From Paenibacillus_E oryzisoli_A (lineage in GTDB: Bacteria > Bacillota > Bacilli > Paenibacillales > NBRC-103111): a stretch of 64,000 bases of DNA. The translations under genes and the position numbers were made by a program. Where the stretch lies: positions 1 through 64,000 of the forward strand of contig NZ_JBCMUN010000018.1 in the NCBI RefSeq assembly GCF_050467285.1. The letters run 5' to 3'. Under the pieces are notes generated by a model. That model was not told the origin of the DNA, did not search any database, and saw nothing but the letters and a program-made list of their open reading frames with translations. Shown here one piece after another: positions 45,085 through 54,071 of the stretch (its first letter is position 1; the number at the start of each line of letters is the position of its first letter).

Positions 45085-45426
45085 TTATTTTTTTCGATCA
45101 AAAAAGAGGCTCGCCTGATCATACGCATGATCGTAGGCGTTGCGCTGCGTCTTTCCCTGGTCCAGCTTGACCAGTTGGTCGCTAGCCTGTTGTCGGAACT
45201 GTTCCAGCTTCTTGCGGATAATCGGATCCAAGCTGATAATCGCTTGCAGACGCGCCTTATAGACGTTTTTTTCGGCTGCGGAGGCCTTATCCATGTTGGC
45301 TAGAATCGCTTCCATTAACTGCCCACGCTGTTCCATATAAACGGACATACGCTCCGCATCCATCATAGTCAGTTCCGCCATCGCTTGCTGCGTGATCTGC
45401 TCCAGCTCTGTGACCAGCTTATCCAT
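45085..45426 (-). CDS. fliT: flagellar protein FliT-like
   Basis: The 113-residue helical protein (MDKLVTELEQITQQAMAELT, then long amphipathic helices) occupies the fliT position after fliS. FliT proteins are chaperones for the cap protein FliD. Sequence similarity across the family is low, so the name rests mainly on size, helical content and gene order fliD-fliS-fliT. Its ATG overlaps the fliS stop. Confidence 0.7.
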   Translation of the reverse strand: MDKLVTELEQITQQAMAELTMMDAERMSVYMEQRGQLMEAILANMDKASAAEKNVYKARLQAIISLDPIIRKKLEQFRQQASDQLVKLDQGKTQRNAYDHAYDQASLFFDRKK

Positions 45427-45824
45427 TACGAGCCTACCGGGGCTGCGTTTTGCCCTGCGTTCATCTGCTTCGCCGCTTGGAACCAAGTCTCTTTCAACTC
45501 AATGAGATAGCCCAGCACTTCCTCGGCAGGTTCGGCCGATTTTTTAATATTCGCCTCGATCAGACGATGGTTAAAATATTCGTACAGCCGCAGCAAGTCC
45601 GCCGCAATCGGTGCATTACGATCAATCGTAATCGTGAACTCGCTAATAATGTCCTGTACTTTGACTAGGTTCGTGTTCGCGTCTTGGTGATTGTTATTTT
45701 TCAAAGCCTCAATACCTGCACGGCAGAATCGGATCGCCCCATCGCAAAGCATGATCAGCAGTTGAGCAGGACTAGCCGTTTGCACCGTATTCTCCAAGTA
45801 TTTATTCCGTTGGGCTTGAATCAT
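45426..45824 (-). CDS. fliS: flagellin export chaperone FliS
   Basis: FliS binds the C-terminal end of flagellin in the cytoplasm and prevents early polymerisation. The 132-residue protein has the family pattern NKYLENTVQTASPAQLLIMLCDGAIRF near the N-terminus (residues 7-33) and is all-helical. It sits between fliD and fliT with coding overlap to fliT, so the genes are co-transcribed. Confidence 0.93.
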   Translation of the reverse strand: MIQAQRNKYLENTVQTASPAQLLIMLCDGAIRFCRAGIEALKNNNHQDANTNLVKVQDIISEFTITIDRNAPIAADLLRLYEYFNHRLIEANIKKSAEPAEEVLGYLIELKETWFQAAKQMNAGQNAAPVGS

Positions 45825-45852
45825 GATTATTTCCCCCTAGTATGAAGTAGGA

Positions 45853-48087
45853 CTAGCCCCACTGCTGTGACAGTTGTGCGCTTTGTGCTTCCATTTGGTT
45901 CATATATTTTTCCATCGCTGTAAATTGATTATAATAACGGGTTTCCAAATCATCAAGCTTCGTCGAAAAATCGTCGATGCGCGTGTTGAGGTCTTTCAGC
46001 GATTTCCCGATGATATACGTCGTATCTACGCTGCCAGTCACGCCCGCTTTCGCAGAGATGTTCTTGAAAAGCGCATCTGCTTGATCGGATAGACGTCTGG
46101 CTAGACCGTCGCCTTTGTTTGAGTCTTTGAGGCCATCATTGGCAGTAAAGAGTGCCATAACTTGGTCAGGGTTTTCGGAGATGGCTTTCTTCAACTTGTC
46201 TTCGTCGATGTAGATTTTACCGTTATCCAAGTAGCTGCCAGAGATGCTTGTGCCGGAAACGTTGGCTGTTGAGATGCCAATTTGAGACAGCGATTTGTAG
46301 TCCCCTGACGGAAGGCCATCAATGGAATTTGAAAAAGCTGTCCGGAAGTTCGTCAATCCTGATCTCAGAATTGAATCACCATACAACGTACCACTTTTCG
46401 CTTTCGCTTCCCATTGCGTAATCTGATCGTCCTTCATCGCCTCGCGCTGCTCATCGGTCAATGGCGAGAAATCTCTATTTCTTTTCTCAGTCGTCTTGGT
46501 GTTAACGGTGTCGATTAACTCGTTGTACTTGTCGACGAACGATTTGATGGAATTGAATACCGTATCTACGTCGCGCGTGTTGGTGATGTTAACCGCGGAT
46601 GAGGACTCTTTTTTGATCGTAATGTTCATTCCGCTGATGGAGAAATTGTTGGTATCGTAATTAGCTGTGACACCATTGTAGACGATTTCCGCTTGTTGAC
46701 CTGTGATCCGATAAGACCCATAATCTAAATCCGTTGTGGATGTAGGGGAGGTCATTCCTAATTTATCAACTAAATTGTAGGAATCACTCGTTCCATCCGT
46801 TACAGTTATCGGCTTCGTTTGGTCAGGGTTATAGAAAGCCAACTTATTGTCTTTGTCTAAGTAAGCCGAAACGCCAGATTTACCAATGTCCGAGCTATTA
46901 ATTTGATCAATGAGCTGACCGATCGTTGTTGTTTTGGTGACGTCATAATCGAATGTTTTGCCGTTTGCCTCAATATGAAACTTTTGCGTCGAGGCAAGAG
47001 ATCCGTCAATTAATGTTGTGGAACCAGAAGCAAAGGCTTGAGTCCCTGTTACCTTGCCGCCTTTATTTACACTGCCCGTCGAAAGTGGCCAAGCTGTCTC
47101 AGTAGTCGAGTCTACGCCGAGTGTAGTTAGCAAAGTAGAACCACCGACTGTAGCATCGGTTATCGTAATAGGTTTACTTTTATCCGGATTATGAAAAGCC
47201 AGCTTGTTATTCTCATCCAAATACGCTGTTACACCGGCTTTTTTCCCCACATCAGAGTTATTAATTTGATCAATCAAATCGCCGATCGTCGTCGTATCCG
47301 TCACATCATAATCAAAAGATTCTCCACCAGCCGCAATATGAAACTTTTGCGGTGACAACGGGTCTATACTACTGTCGATTACGGTTGTTAGGCCCGTTGC
47401 AAAGCTTTGGTTTCCAGTAATTTTGCTCTCTTGGCCTGAAGTCAGTTTAAGCACGGATGTGAGTAAATTATGACCATTCGCTTCACTGTCCATCTTCAAA
47501 TCAATCGCTGCCTTACTACCGGTAGAAGAGGAGGTAAAGAAAAAGCGATCAAGATTCGCGTCATAACTCATCGTGACACCAGTTGTGGAGGATTTGCCGT
47601 TCACGTTAGCGACCAATGACGCAATGGTGTCGGTTGGCTTAACGTTAATGGTCGCCGTGCCCTTCTCTCCGCCAATCGTTAGTGTAGTGGCCTGAGTAAA
47701 CGCAGCATCCAAAGTGCTCAGCGTTGCTGTATCCGACGAAGCCCCTACTTTTTCAGATGTAACAGACGCTGATGTCGCTAGCTTATTAACTTTGATCGAA
47801 AAAATCCCATCAGGTGCAGTAGCGGATGAAGTAACCGAAACCACACTATCGTCCGCCGAAGTGGATTTCTTAGTCAAAAATGCCGCCTGACGCGTCATAT
47901 CCGATGCTGCGCTTCTAAAAGCCAGGATTTTCGTATTAATCGTACGATAGTCGTCACGCTGCCATTCTAACCATTGCTTTTGCTGTTTCAGCTTGTCCTG
48001 CGGAATACGCGCAGCTGCTACCAGCTTCTTGACCGTTTCGTCAATATCAATACCCGAGTTGGAAAAGCCACTCAAACGCATTACCAT
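45853..48087 (-). CDS. fliD: flagellar filament cap protein FliD with duplicated internal domain
   Basis: FliD caps the filament and guides flagellin assembly. The protein has FliD N- (about residues 1-100, RLSGFSNSGIDIDETVKKLV) and C-terminal (about 480-740) regions. At 744 residues it is much longer than the roughly 500 residues usual in Bacillus. The extra length is two tandem repeats of about 100 residues (about 220-330 and 345-450), each with KFHI...FDYDVT.TTTIG.LIDQIN and NKLAF.NPD.(S/T)KPIT. These look like flagellin-IN-type outer domains. The ATG at 48087 follows GAGGTG. It lies directly upstream of fliS. Confidence 0.93.
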   Translation of the reverse strand: MVMRLSGFSNSGIDIDETVKKLVAAARIPQDKLKQQKQWLEWQRDDYRTINTKILAFRSAASDMTRQAAFLTKKSTSADDSVVSVTSSATAPDGIFSIKVNKLATSASVTSEKVGASSDTATLSTLDAAFTQATTLTIGGEKGTATINVKPTDTIASLVANVNGKSSTTGVTMSYDANLDRFFFTSSSTGSKAAIDLKMDSEANGHNLLTSVLKLTSGQESKITGNQSFATGLTTVIDSSIDPLSPQKFHIAAGGESFDYDVTDTTTIGDLIDQINNSDVGKKAGVTAYLDENNKLAFHNPDKSKPITITDATVGGSTLLTTLGVDSTTETAWPLSTGSVNKGGKVTGTQAFASGSTTLIDGSLASTQKFHIEANGKTFDYDVTKTTTIGQLIDQINSSDIGKSGVSAYLDKDNKLAFYNPDQTKPITVTDGTSDSYNLVDKLGMTSPTSTTDLDYGSYRITGQQAEIVYNGVTANYDTNNFSISGMNITIKKESSSAVNITNTRDVDTVFNSIKSFVDKYNELIDTVNTKTTEKRNRDFSPLTDEQREAMKDDQITQWEAKAKSGTLYGDSILRSGLTNFRTAFSNSIDGLPSGDYKSLSQIGISTANVSGTSISGSYLDNGKIYIDEDKLKKAISENPDQVMALFTANDGLKDSNKGDGLARRLSDQADALFKNISAKAGVTGSVDTTYIIGKSLKDLNTRIDDFSTKLDDLETRYYNQFTAMEKYMNQMEAQSAQLSQQWG

Positions 48088-48116
48088 TGTAAAAGTCACC
48101 TCACTGCTTCTTCAAT

Positions 48117-48530
48117 TTATCTCTTCTCGTCAACTAAAATGCCGGCCATTTGCCAAAGTTTTGCTACGAAATCCAGGCTCTTCTCAGGTGGAATTTCACG
48201 AATCACTTCGCCTGTATCTTTGTCCATGACCTTCACGGAAATAAGCTTTGTTTTCTGATGGACCGAAAACTCCAGCGATGTCGATCTGCCCTGCATCGCC
48301 TTGATCGCATGCTCAATCGCTTTTACAACCTGCGTATCGCTGATCGTGACATTCTCACCTTGCAGCTCGGCTTTCTTAAGTTCCGACGTATTGGTAAACG
48401 TCGATGCAATTAGTTCGGCTGCATTGCTCGCTGTGACATCATCTATTTTGGTCACTTTCACAGGTTCAGGCGCAGGCCTATTATCGCCAACCGCACTGCC
48501 AATTCCGCCAATCGGGTTATTGATGCTCAT
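48117..48530 (-). CDS. flaG: flagellar protein FlaG
   Basis: The 137-residue protein has the FlaG C-terminal domain (about 60-137, LEFSVHQKTKLISVKVMDKD then GEVIREIPPEKSLDF). FlaG affects filament length in several bacteria. It is the first gene of flaG-fliD-fliS-fliT. Its GGAGG ribosome site is one arm of a long inverted repeat and it has its own sigma-D-like promoter. Confidence 0.92.
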   Translation of the reverse strand: MSINNPIGGIGSAVGDNRPAPEPVKVTKIDDVTASNAAELIASTFTNTSELKKAELQGENVTISDTQVVKAIEHAIKAMQGRSTSLEFSVHQKTKLISVKVMDKDTGEVIREIPPEKSLDFVAKLWQMAGILVDEKR

Positions 48531-48537
48531 CGAATAA

Positions 48538-48588
48538 ACAACCTCCATCCGAGATATACATATACCTTATATATCGGATAGAGGTTGT
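48538..48588 (-). promoter_or_regulatory. inverted repeat that would sequester the flaG Shine-Dalgarno sequence
   Basis: ACAACCTCCATCCGA (48538-48552) pairs at 14 of 15 positions with TCGGATAGAGGTTGT (48574-48588), and the stem continues through ATATA/TATAT. The lower-coordinate arm contains the flaG GGAGG. In mRNA read through from the upstream glycan operon the ribosome site would be paired. Confidence 0.65.
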
Positions 48589-48598
48589 GAAGTTGTTA
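48571..48598 (-). promoter_or_regulatory. sigma-D-like promoter of flaG
   Basis: On the minus strand TAAC (48598-48595), 16 bp, TCCGATAT (48578-48571) resembles the sigma-D consensus TAAA-N15-GCCGATAT. The start near 48564 would lie inside the loop of the inverted repeat, so the transcript lacks the sequestering arm. Confidence 0.55.
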
Positions 48599-48620
48599 GG
48601 GTTTCTTAGCATCATTTAAC

Positions 48621-49811
48621 CTAAAAATAATAGGCCGCATATACCTTTTTCACAGCATGAATCACATCCTGGACGTCTTGCTCCGTCATTTTAGGGAATA
48701 ACGGTAATGTCATGGCATTCTCGTAGTAATTCTCTGCGTGAGGGCACAGCCCGCTTGGATAACCAAGATTTTGATAATAAGGTTGAAGGTACACGGGAAT
48801 ATAATGGACATGAACACCAATATTCTCGGTGCGTAAAGCATCAAAAAGTTCTCTTCGCCCTACAGAACAGCGATCTAATTTAAATCTTACGACGTATAAA
48901 TGCCAGCTCGAATTCGTGTCGACCTGTTGAAAAGGAGAAATGATCCCCTCCATGCCGCTAAAGGCCTCGTTATACTGCATAGCAATTGTCCGGCGCTTTT
49001 CTACGAATTCTTGCAGCCTAGACATTTGAGATACACCTAGCGAGGCTTGAAGATCTGTCATTCGATAGTTGTAGCCGAGCTCGTGCATTTCGTAGTACCA
49101 CGGACCCTCATTTTTTGTCATGATGCCATCATCTTTGGTCATCCCATGGCTTCTGAATAAAACTAATTTGTCATAGTACGCCTTAGAATTTGTTGTGATA
49201 ATGCCGCCTTCACCCGTCGTTATATGCTTAACGGGATGAAAGCTGAACATCGTCATATCTGCAGTCGATCCCACTCGCACACCTTTATATTCAGCGCCTA
49301 AGGAATGAGCAGCATCTTGGATCACAACGAGATTATGCTTCCGCGCTAGGCTCGCGATTCGATCAATTTCAACGGGCTGGCCTGTGAAATCAACAGCAAT
49401 GATGGCCTTCGTTTTGTTTGTTATCTTCTTCTCAATTTCATTTGGAGAGATGTTATAGGTGTTCTCATCTATATCTGCAAAGACAGGAACCCCGCCCTGA
49501 TAAAGCACAGCGTTGCTGCTTGCCAAAAAGGTAAGCGGCGTCGTAATCACTTCGTCACCCGTTGTAATTCCTGCAGCAAAACAAGCGCCATGTAAAGCAG
49601 CCGTTCCGTTACAAAAAGCCACTGCATATTGGGCTCCAACATAATCCGCAATGGCTTGCTCAAACTTTTGGATGGCTGGCCCTTGAGTTATAAAACTGCT
49701 TTCCAGTGTAGCTATAACTGCACTAATATCGTCACCATCAATCCACTGCTGGCCATAAGGCAGCATCGTATTTCTAACTGGCTGGCCTCCATTAATTGCT
49801 AACTTGTCCAT
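48621..49811 (-). CDS. pseC: DegT/DnrJ/EryC1/StrS aminotransferase, PseC/SpsC-like
   Basis: This PLP enzyme of 396 residues has the family segments SSFITQGPAIQKFE, FCNGTAALHGAC, DAAHSLGAEY and FSFHPVKHITTGEGG (PLP lysine near residue 190). In the pseudaminic acid pathway PseC aminates the 4-keto sugar to the altrosamine derivative. The pathway partners pseH, pseG, pseI and an spsF/pseF-like gene lie upstream in the same orientation, which supports the role. B. subtilis SpsC is the closest named Gram-positive relative that I recall. Confidence 0.85.
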   Translation of the reverse strand: MDKLAINGGQPVRNTMLPYGQQWIDGDDISAVIATLESSFITQGPAIQKFEQAIADYVGAQYAVAFCNGTAALHGACFAAGITTGDEVITTPLTFLASSNAVLYQGGVPVFADIDENTYNISPNEIEKKITNKTKAIIAVDFTGQPVEIDRIASLARKHNLVVIQDAAHSLGAEYKGVRVGSTADMTMFSFHPVKHITTGEGGIITTNSKAYYDKLVLFRSHGMTKDDGIMTKNEGPWYYEMHELGYNYRMTDLQASLGVSQMSRLQEFVEKRRTIAMQYNEAFSGMEGIISPFQQVDTNSSWHLYVVRFKLDRCSVGRRELFDALRTENIGVHVHYIPVYLQPYYQNLGYPSGLCPHAENYYENAMTLPLFPKMTEQDVQDVIHAVKKVYAAYYF

Positions 49812-49846
49812 CTAGCGTCCACCTTTATGCGAAATAGCCACCTTAT

Positions 49847-50794
49847 TTACATAAGGTAGCTTGTACGAATCCATTCTTCAGTTAACTTAATTCCCTCTTC
49901 AAGAGACACTGAAGGCTCCCAGCCCAGCAGCTCTTTGGCCTTTGAATAGTTGCACAATAATTTTTGGATTTCGCTTTGCGGGTGAATATGCGCAACATGC
50001 TTAATTCGCGCCTCATCACCTACTACTAGCTTCGCGAGCTCATTAACCGAAATATCACGACCCAGCCCTGCATTCACAATTTGCCCATTAACGCGGACTG
50101 AATACCCGGCTTCTACTACGAAACGTGCGCAATCCTCTACATATAACAGGTCTCGCGTTTGAGTTCCCTCGCCATAAATTTGCAGATCTTTGCCGGCCAG
50201 CTTATTTCTCACGAAAATCGCGACAACGCCGCCTTCACCGCCTGTTTTTTGGAAAGGACCGTACGTATTGAATGGACGAATAACGACAACCGGCAAATTG
50301 TACGCATAGTAATAGGAGAGCACCATATTTTCTGCTGCGATTTTGGCGCCTGCATATGGAGAGGCCGGTTTGGTCGGATGCAATTCCGTAATGCCGGTAT
50401 CGTCCGTACAACGATCATAGACCATGCAAGTGCTCATAAACACCACCTTAACATGGTGCTTCCGGCATTGCTCCATAATATAAAATGTTCCTATCGTGTC
50501 GTTATTAAACGTCGTTCGAGGGTCATCAATGGAATCCTGCACGTTGATCGAAGCGCCAAGATGATAGCAAATATCGAAGCGGTGCGTATCAAATAACTGC
50601 ATCAATAGCCCCTCATCCTTGATATCTCCGGCGATTAATTCTTGGAAGCCAGGATGTTGCTCAAACTCCTGTACATTCTCCCGACGGCCGTTAGAGAAGT
50701 CATCCACAATCCAAACCTGATGGCCGTCTTCCAGCAGACGCTTCGCCACCCATCGGCCAATAAACCCCGCGCCGCCTGTTAATAAAACGTTCAC
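49847..50794 (-). CDS. NAD-dependent epimerase/dehydratase, extended SDR family
   Basis: The 315-residue protein has the nucleotide-binding motif TGGAGFIGRWVAKRL (residues 6-20) and active-site YAGAK, with the preceding MSTCMVYD. It is of the UDP-glucose 4-epimerase type rather than the PseB inverting-dehydratase type, which carries a different motif set. It modifies a nucleotide sugar for the island, but the substrate is unknown. It lies between pseC and the formyltransferase gene. Confidence 0.8.
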   Translation of the reverse strand: MNVLLTGGAGFIGRWVAKRLLEDGHQVWIVDDFSNGRRENVQEFEQHPGFQELIAGDIKDEGLLMQLFDTHRFDICYHLGASINVQDSIDDPRTTFNNDTIGTFYIMEQCRKHHVKVVFMSTCMVYDRCTDDTGITELHPTKPASPYAGAKIAAENMVLSYYYAYNLPVVVIRPFNTYGPFQKTGGEGGVVAIFVRNKLAGKDLQIYGEGTQTRDLLYVEDCARFVVEAGYSVRVNGQIVNAGLGRDISVNELAKLVVGDEARIKHVAHIHPQSEIQKLLCNYSKAKELLGWEPSVSLEEGIKLTEEWIRTSYLM

Positions 50795-50811
50795 TACGTT
50801 CCGCTCCTTTG

Positions 50812-51612
50812 TTAAAAAGCCTTAATAAGTGGAGGCTCGTGATGTCCAAATTCACCATCCAGATAGCGATCGACAATGTCATTGTCGAACAGATTGTAAA
50901 CCACTCGCAGGTGCTGCGGGCCCCAGTCCTCTGTCATAAATAATTTGCCGGACGATTTTTGAGGTACGGGCTGAACAGACTCGCCTCGGTCTAACTTGCG
51001 CAGAATCATCACGATATCTTCTGCCGCTTGCTTAACCGCACGGCAAGCAACGTCGTGTAAACCATCCCCCCGCACTAGTTCCGGAACTGCATGATGAATG
51101 ATGGCCCCTGCGTCTAACTTTGAGGTTAATTGGTGGATGGTCATCCCCGCCCAATTCGGCTTCATAAAATAAAACGGCCAGAACAACGTCGTGTTACCGC
51201 GGTACCATGGAGATAATCCCCCATGAACATTCCAGGCGTAAGCCGGGAACGACTCTAGAAGCTCAGCTGAGATTTTATGAACGCCATAAGTCAGCACGAT
51301 ATCCGGCTGTATGGCATCGACCCAGTCCTTAACCTGTTTGCTGTTAAGACTGTGGTAATCCACTTGCAGAATGGCGTCCGGGTCCATTTCCAATTGACGG
51401 GAATGCCCAAAATGTTTGGTTTCCGCTGCATCCCTGTCTGCAAAATGGCGAATGAAGTTCACACGATCCAGCTCCTGCAATCCGGGAGGCGGTGCAGGTA
51501 GAAATTCCTCTCTTTTCTCCATGACGACGGCATTTAAAAATCCGTGTTTCTGTAAGGTTTCAGCCACATATAAGTGTCTGGGATGGGAGCCAATGAATAA
51601 CATAACTTTCAT
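50812..51612 (-). CDS. formyltransferase-like protein (sugar N-formyltransferase candidate)
   Basis: The 266-residue protein has the formyltransferase fold motifs NVHGGLSPWYRG (about residues 128-139) and LDAGAIIHH with the catalytic Asn, His and Asp. Methionyl-tRNA formyltransferase shares these, but this protein lacks its C-terminal tRNA domain and sits in a nonulosonic acid cluster. I infer transfer of a formyl group from formyl-tetrahydrofolate to an amino sugar, perhaps a pseudaminic acid variant. Confidence 0.75.
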   Translation of the reverse strand: MKVMLFIGSHPRHLYVAETLQKHGFLNAVVMEKREEFLPAPPPGLQELDRVNFIRHFADRDAAETKHFGHSRQLEMDPDAILQVDYHSLNSKQVKDWVDAIQPDIVLTYGVHKISAELLESFPAYAWNVHGGLSPWYRGNTTLFWPFYFMKPNWAGMTIHQLTSKLDAGAIIHHAVPELVRGDGLHDVACRAVKQAAEDIVMILRKLDRGESVQPVPQKSSGKLFMTEDWGPQHLRVVYNLFDNDIVDRYLDGEFGHHEPPLIKAF

Positions 51613-51615
51613 TCG

Positions 51616-52989
51616 TTATAACCCCCTTTTTTCGGAAAATGGACCGATGATCAGTTGCTTTTCTTTTAAAATCTCAATAACGGGCTCTAGATCTAGAATT
51701 GAGCATCCACAGCGATCTGCGATCTGCTGCATCGCATGCTGCCCATCGCAATAATTCAAAACAATAAGGATGCGGTTAAGCTGTGTTCGGTGGTCCACTA
51801 CCTCATTGTTGGAGTGCCCTCTCATCGTCGGGGCATTCATATCTGGATAAAGACCGTGCTTGTCCAATTTGACTTCACCATAAGGAGACTGGTTGATATA
51901 ATAGCCGTCCAATTCCAGAGCTTTGCATACGAGTTCTAATTCATCCAAACTTTGCTGAAGAGCTTCAATCGTCATGGCTTCCTTCGTATCTAACGAATTG
52001 TGATAGCCAGGAAAGCCAGAATGGAGCCCTCTTGACATCTGGCCTACAGGGAAATTAAAACCGGGAGAGCAGAATTGCCGTTCATCAGAGCCGTAAGTTG
52101 GTGTAAACCCTCTCAATCTTGCGTCCAGCTTTTTATGATGAATTAAATGAGTAATGATCATGTCCAGCTGTGAGTTATCGCGTCTCGTTTTCTTAAAGCT
52201 CAACGGATCATTGCCGCCGATACAAGTTAACACCATCCCAGCAACGATTCTCTCTCTCATCTCTTCCCCAAATCGCTGCAAGTAGGCAATCGCCCCAATC
52301 GTCTCAGGCGCTAATACAAATCGGTACGTGAATCGGCGACGCTGCCAATTAGCCAAGCGAAGGTATATGAAGGCCGTTACAATCGGCCCGCTAAGCTCGT
52401 TATTCGCCATAGAAGGATGGCAGATGTAGGAGCTGAACAGCACTTCCTGATCGGACTCACCCGGCAAAACAATATGCGCATAATTGAGCTCGCCTTGGAC
52501 GAGTTCGCTATCAATATAAGCATGATACTGACCTGGCTCCAGCTTCTCCAATTCGCGATGCGGGAGACAAAATCCCCATCTCTCCTTATAGTAGGAGGTC
52601 ACATACGGAATGGCATCCGGCAGGTTAGGAACACTGTACAGATGCTCTTTGACCTCATCAAGAGATAGCGTTCGATTTACTGGAACACTGTAGTTGAGCA
52701 CATGCAAATTATGATGTTTAAAATCGACGATTGTTTCTCCGTTCGGCCCTTTTAACCAAGCTTCGCGAATTCTCCATTCACGGGGAATCTCCCAATCAAA
52801 CACCTGGGCCCCCGTCGGTACGGCGAACTGCTCCAATGGTATATATTGTTGGAAAATCGCAATCGTCTCCCTGACACCAGGCCCTGTAATGCTCCTGCAA
52901 ATCGGGAAAAGACGGTCGAATAGCTTGTCCATTTCCTCAAATTCCAACATTTTTTCCGATTTTTTTTCCAAGCTGTCTACCCGGTCCAT
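51616..52989 (-). CDS. DUF4910 aminopeptidase-like domain protein
   Basis: The 457-residue protein has an N-terminal DUF2172-like insert, an M28-type zinc peptidase-like core (SSYICHPSMANNELSGP, LAPETIGAIAYL, GSDERQFCSPG, YHNSLDT) and a C-terminal winged-helix-like tail (about 385-450). One metal position has Asn in ANNELSG where peptidases of the clan usually have Asp. Such proteins occur in polysaccharide and flagellin-glycan clusters, where the reaction is unknown. It lies between the formyltransferase and pseI genes. Confidence 0.75.
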   Translation of the reverse strand: MDRVDSLEKKSEKMLEFEEMDKLFDRLFPICRSITGPGVRETIAIFQQYIPLEQFAVPTGAQVFDWEIPREWRIREAWLKGPNGETIVDFKHHNLHVLNYSVPVNRTLSLDEVKEHLYSVPNLPDAIPYVTSYYKERWGFCLPHRELEKLEPGQYHAYIDSELVQGELNYAHIVLPGESDQEVLFSSYICHPSMANNELSGPIVTAFIYLRLANWQRRRFTYRFVLAPETIGAIAYLQRFGEEMRERIVAGMVLTCIGGNDPLSFKKTRRDNSQLDMIITHLIHHKKLDARLRGFTPTYGSDERQFCSPGFNFPVGQMSRGLHSGFPGYHNSLDTKEAMTIEALQQSLDELELVCKALELDGYYINQSPYGEVKLDKHGLYPDMNAPTMRGHSNNEVVDHRTQLNRILIVLNYCDGQHAMQQIADRCGCSILDLEPVIEILKEKQLIIGPFSEKRGL

Positions 52990-53015
52990 GATTTATTCAT
53001 CCCTCTACATTCAAG

Positions 53016-54068
53016 TTACAGTATATCCCACGTCACCGGAGTTCCCCTTGTAACATCCTTTGTGACCTTCCTCCCAAGCACAAGCTCCAAATTTTTAGTT
53101 GGCAGCCCTGCCCCAGGACGAATGGATTTGATATTGTCCTTGGTCAATATATCTCCCTGCTTCAAATCCTTAATCACATACAAGGATCTTCTATGTTTTA
53201 AAGAAACCTTCTCGGCTTCTGTCGGCCCATAGTGGATTTGTCCGAGGCTCTTCGAAACGCGATCCGTCTCGATAACCAACGCACTCATTTCGGTTGGTTC
53301 CATGGAAAAGGCTGCATCCACCCCGCCAGCTGCACGCGATAACGTAAAATGCTTTTCGATCACAGAAGCACCAAGTGCCACACTACCTACACTAACACCA
53401 ATCCCCATGGTATGGTCGGAGACGCCGACGTGGCATCGGAATAAGTCCCGCATGTGAGGCAGGGTCGATAGGTTGGTGTTTTCAGGAGATGCAGGATACG
53501 TGCTGGTGCATTTCAATAACACAAGATCCTTGCAGCCCGCTTCCCTTGCGGCGCGAACCGTTTCGTCCAACTCTGCGATCGAGGCCATTCCCGTCGATAT
53601 AATCATCGGCTTGCCCTTGCTAGCCACATAACGTATGAGCGCAATATCTGTATTTTCGAACGAAGCTATTTTGTAGCAATCGACATTTAATTGTTCCAGG
53701 AAATCGACAGCCGTCTCGTCGAAAGGTGTACTGAAAGGAATGATGCCCAATTCTCTACATTTTTTAAAAATAGGCTCATGCCATTCCCACGGTGTGTAAG
53801 CCTCTTGATAAAGCTTATAGAGAGAAGTTCCCTTCCACAAGCTGTTCGGGTCATCAATCCAGAAATCGCCGCTGTCGATATCAATCGTCATAGTATCTGC
53901 TGTATAAGTTTGCAATTTCAAGGCATCAACGCCAGCTTGAGCGGCAGCTTCCACGATGGCAAGCGCTGTATCCAAAGATTGATTGTGATTCCCCGACATC
54001 TCGGCAATAATGAATGGTTTATGTGTTGGTCCGATCAAGCGATGACCAATTTGAATATCCTTAATCAA
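53016..54068 (-). CDS. pseI: pseudaminic acid synthase
   Basis: PseI condenses 6-deoxy-AltdiNAc with phosphoenolpyruvate to pseudaminic acid. The 350-residue NeuB-family protein has PFIIAEMSGNHNQSLDTAL at the N-terminus (the PseI form of the motif), KLQTYTADTMT, the barrel core and a C-terminal SAF domain (about 285-350, RRSLYVIKDLKQGD). TTG start at 54068 with GAGGG upstream. It is followed by the DUF4910 gene and preceded by pseG at 3 bp. Confidence 0.93.
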   Translation of the reverse strand: MIKDIQIGHRLIGPTHKPFIIAEMSGNHNQSLDTALAIVEAAAQAGVDALKLQTYTADTMTIDIDSGDFWIDDPNSLWKGTSLYKLYQEAYTPWEWHEPIFKKCRELGIIPFSTPFDETAVDFLEQLNVDCYKIASFENTDIALIRYVASKGKPMIISTGMASIAELDETVRAAREAGCKDLVLLKCTSTYPASPENTNLSTLPHMRDLFRCHVGVSDHTMGIGVSVGSVALGASVIEKHFTLSRAAGGVDAAFSMEPTEMSALVIETDRVSKSLGQIHYGPTEAEKVSLKHRRSLYVIKDLKQGDILTKDNIKSIRPGAGLPTKNLELVLGRKVTKDVTRGTPVTWDIL

Positions 54069-54071
54069 CTG

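Noticed and set aside
49847..50794. PseB dehydratase
   Set aside because: The sequence has the GalE-like TGGAGFIG and YAGAK motifs rather than the PseB-type set.
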